Below are positions 26,094-35,579 of a stretch of 64,000 nucleotides of DNA, piece by piece. The translations under genes were made by a program, and so were the position numbers. Source of the stretch: Bacillota bacterium (GTDB lineage Bacteria; Bacillota; Clostridia; Acetivibrionales; DSM-1351); the NCBI GenBank assembly GCA_023391425.1, contig JAEWAX010000133.1:80734-144733 (forward strand), read 5' to 3'. The notes beneath the pieces were generated by a model. It saw only the letters and a program-made list of their open reading frames with translations. It was not told where the DNA came from and did not search any database. The first letter of the stretch is position 1, and every line of letters starts with the position of its first letter.

Positions 26094-27116
26094 TTATTTT
26101 GCTTTAGTATCGTCTGATTTTTTGTTAACAGATTCTTCTTTTTTATCCTCTATTCTACCCAAAGCACTCTTTGTTCTGCGATTCTTTGAGCGTATATCGT
26201 AGATTACTGCCAGTGCAATTATTGCACCTCTTATTATTTGTTGCATATAGGAATCTACACTTGTCAAATTCATTATGTTATCAAGGAATCCAACAATAAA
26301 GGCACCTGCCAATGTTCCTGCTGCAGTACCAATACCTCCTGAAAAACTTGTTCCACCGATGATAGCTGCAGTTAATGCAGTAAATTCATATCCTATAGCC
26401 CCGTTTGGGAGACCGGCATTAACACGAGACATAAACAGAACACCTGCTAATCCTACAAAAACACCGTTTATAATGAAAGCAGTATATTTTACCTTTGAGA
26501 CATTGATACCTGATGCAACTGATGCTTCTTCATTCCCACCTACAGCATAAAATGATCTGCCTACCCTTGTATGCCTCAATACATACCAGGTTATAATAGC
26601 GATTACTACCAAAAATATAATTGGGATAGGAATAATTCCTAAATCACCTTGTCCAAATACTACAAATTTACCAAGCTGAAGTAAATTTTGTCCTTTTGTA
26701 AAAAGCAATGCAACACCTCGAGCCATTGTCATCATTGCTAATGTTGCGATAAAAGGTGGTGCTTTAAAGGTACTTATCATAACTGCATTAATAATATTGC
26801 ATATAACACCTGTTACTATTCCGACTAAAACTGATACCAGCAAAGATCCGGTTGCTTGGTAGGAAGTAATTGCAAAAACTCCTGAAAGAGCAAGTACTGA
26901 ACCTTGTGATAAGTCAAGCATTCCTGAAATTATTAGTACTGTCTGACCAAATGCTAATATCGTTGAAACTGCTAATTGTCTAGAAATGTTAGTCAAGTTA
27001 TTTGGCGTAAGAAAGTTAGGATTAGCCAAAGAGCATATAAAAAACAAGACAAATAGAACCATAAAAATACTATATTTCTTTTTCGCTGTGTTCCAAAAAT
27101 TGCTTTTAATCTCCAT
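26094..27116 (-). CDS. Sugar ABC transporter permease (RbsC type)
   Basis: 340 residues with eight to ten TM segments. The family motifs are LTNISRQLAVSTILAFGQTV, DLSQGSVLALSGVFA, RVGRSFYAVGGNEEASVASG and GALAGAFIVGFLDNIMNL-like. A charged C-terminal tail (KKEESVNKKSDDTK) follows. It is the membrane channel for the importer. The start is 1 bp after the ATPase stop, with the ribosome site GAGGTGA inside that gene. Confidence 0.9.
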   Translation of the reverse strand: MEIKSNFWNTAKKKYSIFMVLFVLFFICSLANPNFLTPNNLTNISRQLAVSTILAFGQTVLIISGMLDLSQGSVLALSGVFAITSYQATGSLLVSVLVGIVTGVICNIINAVMISTFKAPPFIATLAMMTMARGVALLFTKGQNLLQLGKFVVFGQGDLGIIPIPIIFLVVIAIITWYVLRHTRVGRSFYAVGGNEEASVASGINVSKVKYTAFIINGVFVGLAGVLFMSRVNAGLPNGAIGYEFTALTAAIIGGTSFSGGIGTAAGTLAGAFIVGFLDNIMNLTSVDSYMQQIIRGAIIALAVIYDIRSKNRRTKSALGRIEDKKEESVNKKSDDTKAK

Positions 27117-27117
27117 C

Positions 27118-28629
27118 TTATTTCACCTCATTAGATATTAAAGTTCCAGTAGCATATTTCATTATTAACTCCTGTGTGAAATCTTTTCGAGCAATTTCAC
27201 CAGTGATAGTTCCCTTAGACATCACATAAATCCTATCACACATACCTATTAACTCAGGCAACTCAGAAGATACCATTATGACAGCCTTATTGTCCCTAGC
27301 TAAATTCGTCATTAGCTTGTATATTTCAAATTTAGCGCCTACATCTATACCACGAGTAGGCTCATCCAAAATCAAAATATCTGGATTTCTTATCATCCAC
27401 TTTGCTAGAACAACCTTTTGTTGATTACCACCACTCAAGGATGCAATGGAGGTATCAATAGTTGGTGTTTTTACTTTCATTTTAGCAAACATATCCATAA
27501 CAATATCTACTTCTACTTTACTATGATGCCTTAATCCATAAAAAACTTTTCGTAAAAAGGATAGTGTCGTGTTTTCCTTAACAGAACGTATTGGAATAAT
27601 GCCATATCTTCGTCTATCTTCAGAAAGCATAACCATACCATTTTCAATACTCTGTCTAACGTTTTTAATGTCCACTTCTTTGTCTTTGATTTTTACTAAA
27701 CCTGATGTCTTAGTATCCAAACCAAACAGAGAACGCATTACCTCTGTTCTTCCAGCACCCATTAATCCTGCAAATCCAACTATTTCGCCTTCTTTAAGAT
27801 GAAAGTTTATATCATGAAAAATGTTTGTACTGTTTAGATTTTCAACTTGCAGTAAATCGTCACCAATTCTTACTTCTTCCTTTGGATAGGTATTTGTTAG
27901 TTTACGACCTACCATTAAAGTAATAACCTTCTCTATATCTAGTTCTTCTTTAGGATGACTCTCTACAACAGTTCCATCTCTGAAAACTGTTATTTCGTCA
28001 GCTATTTGGAAAACTTCATCAAGCTTATGGGAGATATAGATAATACTTACTCCTTTATCTTTAAGCTCTCTTATTTTTTTAAATAGCATTTCTACTTCCT
28101 TAAGCGTTATTGCAGAGGTTGGCTCATCCATTATGATAATATCTGATTTGTAAGAGATAGCCTTTATAATCTCCAGCATTTGTATATCTGATACAGTTAA
28201 GTCCTTTAGTAAGGTTGTAGGCGAATAAGGTAGATTTTCAGCCTTTAATAACTCTTTTGTACGTTGTCTTACCTCTTTCCAATTAACACTACCAAATTTG
28301 TTCACAGGCAGATTACCAAGAAAAATATTCTCCTCGACTGTCATCTCAGGTACATAATTCATTTCTTGAAATATCATTGAGATACCTAAGTTTCTAGCTT
28401 GAATAGGATTATTTATCTTCACAGGCTTCTCATCAATGTATATCTGTCCACTATCCGGTTGATAAACTCCATTAATAATTTTCATCAATGTTGATTTTCC
28501 TGCTCCATTTTCTCCACATAGTACATGTACAGAACCTTTTTTCACAGAAAAATCAATTTTATCAAGCGCCTTAACTCCTGGAAAGGATTTTTCAATTTGT
28601 GAAACTCTTAGTTTAATATTCTCTTTCAT
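27118..28629 (-). CDS. Sugar ABC transporter ATPase with two nucleotide-binding domains (RbsA/MglA type)
   Basis: 503 residues from the ATG at 28629 (AGGAGAAGG upstream; an earlier in-frame ATG at 28674 has no site). The first domain has Walker A CGENGAGKSTL, signature LTVSDIQMLEI and Walker B IIMDEPTSAIT. The second has GLMGAGRTEVMRS (degenerate Walker A), SLSGGNQQKVVLAKWM and ILILDEPTRGIDVGAK. Two domains in one chain are typical of ribose/galactose/xylose importers. First gene of the operon. Confidence 0.9.
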   Translation of the reverse strand: MKENIKLRVSQIEKSFPGVKALDKIDFSVKKGSVHVLCGENGAGKSTLMKIINGVYQPDSGQIYIDEKPVKINNPIQARNLGISMIFQEMNYVPEMTVEENIFLGNLPVNKFGSVNWKEVRQRTKELLKAENLPYSPTTLLKDLTVSDIQMLEIIKAISYKSDIIIMDEPTSAITLKEVEMLFKKIRELKDKGVSIIYISHKLDEVFQIADEITVFRDGTVVESHPKEELDIEKVITLMVGRKLTNTYPKEEVRIGDDLLQVENLNSTNIFHDINFHLKEGEIVGFAGLMGAGRTEVMRSLFGLDTKTSGLVKIKDKEVDIKNVRQSIENGMVMLSEDRRRYGIIPIRSVKENTTLSFLRKVFYGLRHHSKVEVDIVMDMFAKMKVKTPTIDTSIASLSGGNQQKVVLAKWMIRNPDILILDEPTRGIDVGAKFEIYKLMTNLARDNKAVIMVSSELPELIGMCDRIYVMSKGTITGEIARKDFTQELIMKYATGTLISNEVK

Positions 28630-28766
28630 ATCCTTCTCCTGTAAGATTTCTCGAATAAAAATTTGAATCCTCAATTATTATTTCCAACATTTTTAAATAA
28701 ACCACTGTAATTATTTTCTTTTTTATTTATTTTTATATAAGACTTTTATAAATCATCTTTAATAAG

Positions 28767-28829
28767 ATTATACTGCTATTTTGTATAAAGTCAATATATA
28801 TTTGCTAGAAAAATAATAATTTTTTAGCA
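28767..28829 (-). promoter_or_regulatory. Sugar operon promoter and candidate ROK-repressor operator
   Basis: Minus strand TTGACT (28794-28789), a 16-bp spacer, then TATAAT (28772-28767). Just upstream is an imperfect palindrome, TGCTAGAAAAAT...ATTTTTTAGCA (28803-28829). The encoded ROK regulator next door is the obvious candidate to bind it. Confidence 0.6.
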
Positions 28830-28842
28830 TATTTGTCTAACA

Positions 28843-28900
28843 AAATAAAAAAAGAGCAAAAAGTATGCTTTTTTCACAATAACATACTCTTTACTCTTTC
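28843..28900 (-). terminator. Intrinsic terminator of the ROK regulator gene
   Basis: GAAAGAGTAAAGAGTATG on the minus strand pairs imperfectly with CATACTTTTTGCTCTTT and is followed by a run of T (28846-28852). It lies about 70 bp after the ROK gene stop. Confidence 0.7.
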
Positions 28901-28971
28901 TTATTAACTTGATTATTTTGTTTACTTTCCGTTCAATATTATTAGACGTAAGTACAAATATTTCACATTAT

Positions 28972-30114
28972 CTAAACATTTTTGATAAAGTGCTCAACAT
29001 GGAGTAAGGCTGCGCCAACAGCAGTGGTCTCCATCTTATATTTACAAACGTGCAGGTAATCACCATCCACCTCAAAAGTATTGTACTTTGAAACTAATTC
29101 CCTCAATTGGTCAATATATTCATCCATATAGGCCCCAGCATATCCCCCAAGAATAACGTTGCAATCAAATAGCATTCTTAAATTGTTAATTGCAACCACT
29201 AAATGAGATACATATTCTTTCCAGATACTCATTTGAGGCTCACTATTAAGTTTTAAAAGTCTAAAGAACTCCGCTATATTTCCATTTGTACAATCTGATA
29301 AAACCTTAGCTGAACAGTAGGCATCAACACAACCTTTTTGACCGCAGTAGCAAGTTTTACCATGTGGAACAATTGTCATATGCCCAAACTCACCACTTCT
29401 ATGATTTTGTCCATTGTATATATTCTTTCCAATTATAATGGACCCACCCACAGAATTATTTAGAGATAAATAGGCTACATTTTCTATAGATTCTTCACCC
29501 CACATTTCTGCAAAACCTGCAGCATTAGCATCATTGCTCAAGGTACACGGATATGGTATAAATTCTGAAAAAGCCTTCACGCTTCCACCTTTAAAATCGA
29601 TAACCTCTGCATAGCTGACTGATTGACTGTCATCGGACAGTATTGCAGGCAAAGCAATACCAACTCCCAAAATATCGTTCGCTAATATTGTACAATCATC
29701 AATAAAGGACTGTACTATTTCACCTACACCCTTAAAATATTCTTTTGAGTTCACAAAGGGGTATTGTATTCTTTCGTTTTTAATTACTCTACCACTTAAA
29801 TCAATCAATACAATGCCAACATGATTTCGTGTAATATCCAACCCTACAGCATACTTCGCAACACTATTATAAGCAATTGCCTTAGCTTTTCGTCCACCTG
29901 TTGATTCAAACAAACCTGTTTCAGTAACCAACCCTCGCTCATGCAATTCTTTGATGTTTTGTGTAACTGTAGGTAAACTCATATTTAGTGTATAAGCTAT
30001 TTCTTGAATAGAAATAGGATCATGCCTATATAAAAATTTATATATAGCATTCCTGTTCATTTTTTTAACTTCTATGCTATTAACTCTATTAGCAGCCAAA
30101 ATCAAATCACCCAC
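28972..30114 (-). CDS. ROK family transcriptional repressor (XylR/NagC type)
   Basis: Up to 380 residues. An N-terminal winged helix (DPISIQEIAYTLNMSLPTVT, NIKELHERGLVTETG) precedes the ROK sugar-kinase-like domain (YAVGLDITRNHVGIVLIDLSG, LSNDANAAGFAEMWGEE, the zinc motif GKTCYCGQKGCVDAYC, and GEFGHMTIVPHG). It probably senses the imported sugar and represses the ABC operon. The start is uncertain: GTG at 30114 or TTG at 30105, the latter with GGGTGAT upstream. Its promoter side has no shared operon. Confidence 0.85.
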   Translation of the reverse strand: MGDLILAANRVNSIEVKKMNRNAIYKFLYRHDPISIQEIAYTLNMSLPTVTQNIKELHERGLVTETGLFESTGGRKAKAIAYNSVAKYAVGLDITRNHVGIVLIDLSGRVIKNERIQYPFVNSKEYFKGVGEIVQSFIDDCTILANDILGVGIALPAILSDDSQSVSYAEVIDFKGGSVKAFSEFIPYPCTLSNDANAAGFAEMWGEESIENVAYLSLNNSVGGSIIIGKNIYNGQNHRSGEFGHMTIVPHGKTCYCGQKGCVDAYCSAKVLSDCTNGNIAEFFRLLKLNSEPQMSIWKEYVSHLVVAINNLRMLFDCNVILGGYAGAYMDEYIDQLRELVSKYNTFEVDGDYLHVCKYKMETTAVGAALLHVEHFIKNV

Positions 30115-30396
30115 TTTTATAAATGACTTTTTACAATGTCACCATACTATTATATTTTGAATAATATTGCAACTAAAATGTGGCTATATATTGTAAAACT
30201 TTGGTTATATATAAGCAATTAGATATCTTATCAATAAAATCATTTAATATAAATGTTTTTAGCAAATCAATAATTATATAAATATCAGTGTTTTATTGTA
30301 CTTTTTTAAATACATTCATGATATACTAAATATGAAAACTAAATAAGCACATGCAAGCCAATAATAAAAATTATTTAGCATGCGGAGGTAGATATT

Positions 30397-31131
30397 ATGT
30401 GTATTCATAATCGATTACTCTCGTTAATTTACAGAATTATTTTTTTATTTGGTTGTGGAATAGGTTTGTATTTGAACTCTGGAATTCCAAATGGAGAATT
30501 GGCAGTATATATGCTAATCTTCTATACAATCCAGAGTAATGTATTGTGCTTCATTTTCTTTTCTTTATTATTAGCAAAAAACATTTTTGACATAAAGAAC
30601 AAAGGCCATAAAGGCACAACAATATTTTTACCTCATTTTAAAGGTGCTGTTACTATGGCAATAGCTGTTACCTTTATCATATACCATTTTATTTTAGCTC
30701 CTCAATTTCTTTTAGCTAGTTCAGATTATAACTTATTTAGTTGGCAAAATACACTAGTGCACTATTTTGTTCCAATAGCAGTTATCCTCGATTGGATCAT
30801 ATTTGATGAAAAGTCTAGCTATCGTTGGTTTGACCCCATTCTTTGGCTTGTAATTCCTATTACATACTTCTTATTCATACTTGTACGTGCTAGACTTGGT
30901 GGAGTTATTGAAATTGTGAAAAGCGTATATCCATACTTTTTTATTGATGTTGATGTGTTAGGATGGAAAATTGTATTAAAAAATGCTAGTGCATTTATCC
31001 TAGGTTTCCTCGTACTAGGGTATGTAATATTTGTAATCGATAAGATTTCTTTTAAAGCAATATCGTGGAAAACAATTCAAAAAAGGCAGTTGCAGAAGAA
31101 TCTTGAGTATATAATACTGACAAATGATTAA
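30397..31131 (+). CDS. Pr6Pr/FAR-17a-like integral membrane protein
   Basis: 244 residues with about six TM segments: an N-terminal YRIIFLFGCGIGLYLN, then FYTIQSNVLCFIFFSLLLAK, TFIIYHFILAPQF, LVHYFVPIAVILDWIIFDEK, WLVIPITYFLFILVRARLGG and a last helix near 210-228. The TIQSN, LVHYFVP and WLVIP elements are hallmarks of the Pr6Pr-type family, related to AIG1/FAR-17a hydrolases. The bacterial function is unknown. GGAGG precedes the ATG. It appears to be a single-gene unit. Confidence 0.7.
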   Translation: MCIHNRLLSLIYRIIFLFGCGIGLYLNSGIPNGELAVYMLIFYTIQSNVLCFIFFSLLLAKNIFDIKNKGHKGTTIFLPHFKGAVTMAIAVTFIIYHFILAPQFLLASSDYNLFSWQNTLVHYFVPIAVILDWIIFDEKSSYRWFDPILWLVIPITYFLFILVRARLGGVIEIVKSVYPYFFIDVDVLGWKIVLKNASAFILGFLVLGYVIFVIDKISFKAISWKTIQKRQLQKNLEYIILTND

Positions 31132-31542
31132 CTATAATTCACAAATTGTTAATTAATTCTATTATAAATTCACATTTAATTGTGTTATACTTTCTTCTAG
31201 TGGTTAATAAATATAACATAAATTGCAGACTGGATAAAAATAATTAGAATTACATATTGACATTCTGTTTATGTCGCCGTTTATTAAAATAACAAGCAAT
31301 CTATTTTAATCAGCATTACTCTTTATGAAATTACTTATTATGTAAAGCGATATTTTGCATCTATTGCTTTATTAATTTGTGTTATCATTTCTGTCTATTT
31401 TCTATTAATTTTTATCCATTGTCTACTGCCATTTGGGCCAATTTTTCAACTATGATTTATTAATCTTAGCAGCTGAAATTAGCACTAATTTGAGCTGAAA
31501 ATATGAGTGTTTGAATAAAAATTTAATTTAATTGGAGAGCTT
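31132..31542. other. Gene-free AT-rich spacer
   Basis: About 410 bp between the Pr6Pr-like gene and the NlpC/P60 gene. No frame with a ribosome site and no strong hairpin was found on either strand. It presumably holds the promoter of the cell-wall hydrolase gene, but no single best promoter stands out. Confidence 0.5.
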
Positions 31543-33216
31543 ATGATTATAAAAAAAATTAAAAATGCAAAGAGTTTAATACACAACCTACTGAAAAAAT
31601 TAAAAAGTTACAAATTAGAACATCCAACGAAGTTTAAATTTATTACTATTTCTTGCTCAGGTATTGCAGTCTTGACTATTACAGTATTAATAATTTCAAC
31701 TCCTTCATCCTTGATAAAAGGTAATCACACTGTCATGGTGGATGAAACAAACAGCACTAATACCCTGGGTTCTGTAAGTACATTTTCAGCTAGCACTGAT
31801 ACCCAGAATTCTGTAAGTACATTTTCAACTAGCTCATCTATACCAAAAAATAATAAAGTATCACGTGGAGAACCCTCTCTTGACCCAACAAAAGGTGACA
31901 TAATTAAACTAGGTGTAAAAAATAGTATCGTTACTGTCATTCAGAAAAAACTCATGGAACTAGATTACATAGAATCAGATGAACCTACCGAGGAATATGG
32001 AGAAACACTTAAATATGCAGTACAACTATTTCAGCGTAAAAACGAGTTGAAGATCACTGGCGAGGTAGATGCTCAAACATATAAACTTCTAATCTCAGCA
32101 GATGCAAAAAAATACACCGTTTACATTGGTGCAGAGGGAACAGATGTTGAGCAGCTTCAAACACGGCTATATGAATTGGGTTATCTGAATAGCGTTACAG
32201 GTTATTTTGGCACTGAAACAGATGCTGCAGTAAAGGAATTTCAAAAGAAGAACGGGCTTTATGATGATGGCAATGTAGGATCACAAACTCGAGAAATTTT
32301 ATATTCTTCTGATGCCATTCCCCTCTCATTTTATTTAGGTGACGAAAATGATGAAATACTTCAATATCAGCAAAGGCTTAATGAACTTGGCTACTTGACC
32401 ACAAAACCAGATGGTAAGTACGGTAATGACACAGTTGTTGCTGTTAAACGTTTTCAAGAAAATAATGGTCTGATTTCAGATGGTTATATTGGTCCTGCAA
32501 CAAAGGAATTACTCATGTCAAACGAAGCTACTGAAAATGCCCTCATCATTGGTGATAGTGGTGATGACGTAACCAATGTTCAAAAATATTTAAAAAAGCT
32601 CGGTTACTTAGATAGCGTAACTGGTTATTTTGGTTCTGCTACTCACGAAGCAGTAGTCAACTTTCAAGAAAGAAATGGTCTTTCAACAGATGGAAAAGTT
32701 GGTTCTCAAACTATAAATAAACTTCTATCTTCTAGCGCAAAAAAATGGAGTGGTAGTACAGGCGGATCGAGTACTGGTGGAAGTAGCTCCGGCGGTAGCC
32801 ACTCAGGTGGAAGCAGTTCTAATGGAAGCGATTCAGGTAATACAGCTGCTAGTCCAAATGCAAGTTTATTCATATCAATAGCTAAATCTAAGCTTGGAGC
32901 AAGCTATGTATATGGTGCAAAAGGGCCTTCTACCTTTGATTGTTCTGGTTTCGTATACTGGGTATTAAATCAAGCTGGTATTAGACAGGGTTATATGACA
33001 TCATATGCCTGGAATAGAAATACAAAGTACCAAAAGATATCTAGTATGAGCAATATTAGGAGAGGTGACATTATTACTTATAATGGGCACGTAGGTATAG
33101 CTCTTGGTAACAATCAGATGATTGATGCTTCCTCAAGCCAAGGTAAAGTAAGAATTACTAATATTACTTCTTCTTATTGGACAAGCAATTTTGTATGTGC
33201 TTTTAGAATATTCTAA
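31543..33216 (+). CDS. Secreted NlpC/P60 endopeptidase with four peptidoglycan-binding repeats
   Basis: 557 residues. One N-terminal TM/signal segment (about 28-52, FITISCSGIAVLTITVLIIS) is followed by a Ser/Thr linker. Four PG_binding_1 repeats lie at about 125-185, 195-260, 265-330 and 335-400 (each with LGY or LDY, AVxxFQxxNGL and DGxVGxxT). A Gly/Ser-rich hinge follows, then the NlpC/P60 domain from about 440. The catalytic Cys is in TFDCSGFVYWVLN and the His in NGHVGIALGNNQMID. It should cut peptide stems in the wall. GGAGAG precedes the ATG. Confidence 0.9.
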   Translation: MIIKKIKNAKSLIHNLLKKLKSYKLEHPTKFKFITISCSGIAVLTITVLIISTPSSLIKGNHTVMVDETNSTNTLGSVSTFSASTDTQNSVSTFSTSSSIPKNNKVSRGEPSLDPTKGDIIKLGVKNSIVTVIQKKLMELDYIESDEPTEEYGETLKYAVQLFQRKNELKITGEVDAQTYKLLISADAKKYTVYIGAEGTDVEQLQTRLYELGYLNSVTGYFGTETDAAVKEFQKKNGLYDDGNVGSQTREILYSSDAIPLSFYLGDENDEILQYQQRLNELGYLTTKPDGKYGNDTVVAVKRFQENNGLISDGYIGPATKELLMSNEATENALIIGDSGDDVTNVQKYLKKLGYLDSVTGYFGSATHEAVVNFQERNGLSTDGKVGSQTINKLLSSSAKKWSGSTGGSSTGGSSSGGSHSGGSSSNGSDSGNTAASPNASLFISIAKSKLGASYVYGAKGPSTFDCSGFVYWVLNQAGIRQGYMTSYAWNRNTKYQKISSMSNIRRGDIITYNGHVGIALGNNQMIDASSSQGKVRITNITSSYWTSNFVCAFRIF

Positions 33217-33254
33217 AACCAGAAGGCTGCCTTTAATGGCAGCCTTCTGGTTTT
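33215..33254. terminator. Strong bidirectional intrinsic terminator
   Basis: AAAACCAGAAGGCTGCC (33215-33231), a six-nt loop, then GGCAGCCTTCTGGTTTT (33238-33254): a 17-bp perfect stem. It serves the NlpC/P60 gene on the plus strand and the sigma-K fragment on the minus strand, whose last codons lie inside the stem. Confidence 0.92.
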
Positions 33255-33613
33255 AGTTCTTTACTTAATTTCTTTATTGCTTTCTTTTCAATCCTTGATA
33301 CGTATGATCTAGAAATCCCAAGCATTTTTGCTATCTCTCTTTGAGTCTTGCTCGATCCATTTTGCAAACCGTACCTTAACTCTAGTACCACTTTTTCTCT
33401 GTTTTTTAGTGTACCCTTCATTTTGCTGTACAGTTTCTTAACCTGCATTTTAAGTTCTACCTCATCCACCACAGATTCAGAATCATTGCTAATCAAGTCT
33501 ATTAATGTAATTTCGTTGCCTTCTTTGTCGACTCCGATAGGGTCTTGCAGCGATACTTCATTCTGTATTTTCTTAGTAGCTCTGATTTGCATTAGAATCT
33601 CATTTTCTATCCT
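33233..33613 (-). CDS. sigK: Sporulation sigma factor K, C-terminal part (SpoIIIC-like, split gene)
   Basis: From codon 33613 the frame reads RIENEILMQIRATKK, NEVSLQDPIGVDKEGNEITL and region 4.2, TQREIAKMLGISRSYVSRIE. This matches the C-terminal part of Bacillus sigma-K, which runs IENEILM...VSLQDPIGVDKEGNEI. Regions 1-2 and the -10-binding part are missing. The frame is technically open to an ATG at 33640, but the residues before RIENE come from the recombinase region. It becomes a working sigma-K only after excision of the intervening element joins it to an N-terminal half, expected on the same strand beyond 64000. Confidence 0.88.
   Translation of the reverse strand, partial: RIENEILMQIRATKKIQNEVSLQDPIGVDKEGNEITLIDLISNDSESVVDEVELKMQVKKLYSKMKGTLKNREKVVLELRYGLQNGSSKTQREIAKMLGISRSYVSRIEKKAIKKLSKELKPEGCH
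33598..33613 (-). other. Putative skin-element attachment core in sigK
   Basis: On the minus strand AGGATAGAAAATGAGATTC marks where the sigma-K coding sequence begins. The same GAAAATGAGATT sequence, with its AATGA core, is the crossover region in Bacillus sigK. The recombinase stop codon is the TGA of this core (33600-33602). The partner site should be at the 3' end of the sigK N-terminal half. Confidence 0.65.
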
Positions 33614-35330
33614 CACACTGTGGAAACAAATCCACCTCATTTAAGGGGTTAGGTGGTGTTGGTAGCTCCATTTCAGGCATCTCTATACATTTACTTCCAA
33701 AAAGCATCATATCTATCTTTTTACCATCCCATATAATTTTTTCAACAATACTTTTAATCATTCTTCTCTTTGCATCAACATCCATCATATCCCAAGTACT
33801 GTCATTCAAAGTTCCAAGGCTTTGGGCAACCAGTTCTAGATTTAATCCATTGAACTCCACTACTTTTTCTACATTTTGAAGTTCTGATATTCTCTTATTA
33901 ATATTTTCCTTCTCCTTCGTGAGCTCTTCCAAGTTTTTAAAAATAAGTGTAAGTACTTCATCTTTTTGACCTTTTGCTATAGCCGTAACTAAATTTTGAA
34001 TCGACATGTCCAGTTCCGTAATTTTTGCTTGCAAAGTATCTATTTCTAGTACTACTGTATTTTTAGTTGTCTCCACCAAGGCCTTCTTATTAAATACCTC
34101 ATCAAATACAGGTGAGTTTTTTGCAGCAATATTTTTCAACTCTTTCAATATGGAAGCATCAAGCGTATTACCATTAATATTTGTGATATCACATCGTGAT
34201 TTTCGGCTCTTCTCTTTCAATTCGCACATATAATAAAATACCTGCTCACCATCCGAATTAGTTCTCTGCATAGATTTTGGTCTCATATAGCTTCCACAAT
34301 GAGAGCATCTTAAAATACCAGAAAGTAATGATTGAGAGCTTTTAACTTTTCTGTAGGCTTTCGATTTATTTTCCATAAGTAATTTTTGTGTTTCAATCCA
34401 TTCTTCACTTGAAACAATACCTGCATGCATCCCAACTGCAATAATCCATTCACTGCTATCTCTAAACCTCTCACTGTAATTCTCTTTGTCCTGTTTTGTT
34501 TTATTATATCCTGTCAAACCGTTTATGCCATTGAACTCTTCTGAATCCGAACAGACATCATAACCATTTTCAATTAGATAATCATATAATACTTTGTCTG
34601 CTATAGCATATACAGGATTTGATAGAATAAATCTAATAGAGAACCTTTGGAAATCCAGACCATTTCTAGTACTAATATTGTTTTCAACTAAGTATTTCTC
34701 GACCTTCGTTATTGATTTAAAACTTACATATTTATCATATATCAGCTTTACTAGATTTATTTCTTCAGTCATAGGCACTAGCTTGAACATTTTTCGTTCT
34801 TTTCCATTTGGGTCAATTGAAACAACTGCTTCTGATTTATATCCAGTGGGCGTTATCCCACCAAGCCAACGTCCTGTTTTTGCTAGTTGCATCATATTGT
34901 CCCTTATTCTCTCAGCAATGGTCTCTCTTTCTAGCTGCGAGAATACTGAAGAAATATACATCATAGCACGCCCCATTGGTGTAGTAGTATCAAATTGCTC
35001 TTTAATGGAGATAAAATTAACATTATACTTATTCAAATCTTTAATAAGCTGGGAAAAATCAGATACATTCCTACTTATTCGGTCTAGCCTGTAACAAATG
35101 ACCAAATCAAATTTCTTTGCTTTTGCATCTTTTATAAGTTTTTGGAATTGAGGTCTATTAGTATTCCCCCCAGAAAATCCTTCATCTTCATAAATGATGA
35201 AGTCAGCCTCTAAAATATCGAGATATTTCATCCCATGCTCTTTGCAAAGCTGTATTTGATTTTCTATACTTTCACCCTTGCCGGTAAATTTACTTTTTCT
35301 CGAATATATAGCAGCCTTCACGCACATCAT
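33600..35330 (-). CDS. Large serine recombinase, SpoIVCA-like (skin-element excisase/integrase)
   Basis: About 573-576 residues. The resolvase domain has AIYSRKSKF with the nucleophilic Ser (about residue 10), ICYRLDRISRNVSDF and TPMGRAMMYISSVFSQLERE. The recombinase domain (GRWLGGITPTGYKSE) and zinc-ribbon region (LSGILRCSHCGSYMRPK) are followed by a coiled coil (about 425-480) typical of large serine recombinases. It should excise the element in the mother cell. A GTG at 35321 giving VKAAIYSRKSKF fits relatives best; ATG at 35330 or 35327 is the alternative. Its 3' end runs into the sigK attachment core. Confidence 0.92.
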   Translation of the reverse strand: MMCVKAAIYSRKSKFTGKGESIENQIQLCKEHGMKYLDILEADFIIYEDEGFSGGNTNRPQFQKLIKDAKAKKFDLVICYRLDRISRNVSDFSQLIKDLNKYNVNFISIKEQFDTTTPMGRAMMYISSVFSQLERETIAERIRDNMMQLAKTGRWLGGITPTGYKSEAVVSIDPNGKERKMFKLVPMTEEINLVKLIYDKYVSFKSITKVEKYLVENNISTRNGLDFQRFSIRFILSNPVYAIADKVLYDYLIENGYDVCSDSEEFNGINGLTGYNKTKQDKENYSERFRDSSEWIIAVGMHAGIVSSEEWIETQKLLMENKSKAYRKVKSSQSLLSGILRCSHCGSYMRPKSMQRTNSDGEQVFYYMCELKEKSRKSRCDITNINGNTLDASILKELKNIAAKNSPVFDEVFNKKALVETTKNTVVLEIDTLQAKITELDMSIQNLVTAIAKGQKDEVLTLIFKNLEELTKEKENINKRISELQNVEKVVEFNGLNLELVAQSLGTLNDSTWDMMDVDAKRRMIKSIVEKIIWDGKKIDMMLFGSKCIEMPEMELPTPPNPLNEVDLFPQCEDRK

Positions 35331-35381
35331 CCCTTGGATTGATTTTATGTAAACAATTTTATCATGAAACTGATAAATCTT

Positions 35382-35579
35382 CTATTTGTATTTATTCAAA
35401 TAATCAATAACTTTTTCGTATATTTCATTTTTTATTTCGTCACTTACGGGCAAGGTCAAAATATAATCTTTAACAAACTGATTATATGCAGTTCCCATTC
35501 TTTTTCTTATTTTATACATATCGTCTTTCGTTTTAGGATAATGAATATCTATTATGTACTGATCTTTTGACCTGGCCAT
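35382..35579 (-). CDS. Small hypothetical protein beside the recombinase
   Basis: 65 residues, charged, starting MARSKDQYIIDIHYPKTKDD, with IRKRMGTAYNQFVKDYILTL and a Lys-rich end. An excellent AAAGGAGGGGGAGG site precedes the ATG. No family recognised. The small size and position directly upstream of the serine recombinase suggest a recombination directionality factor or an element-encoded regulator, which is inference only. Confidence 0.6.
   Translation of the reverse strand: MARSKDQYIIDIHYPKTKDDMYKIRKRMGTAYNQFVKDYILTLPVSDEIKNEIYEKVIDYLNKYK

Noticed and set aside
33233..33640. Stand-alone short sigma factor
   Set aside because: The frame starts inside recombinase sequence, lacks region 2 and matches only the C-terminal part of sigma-K.
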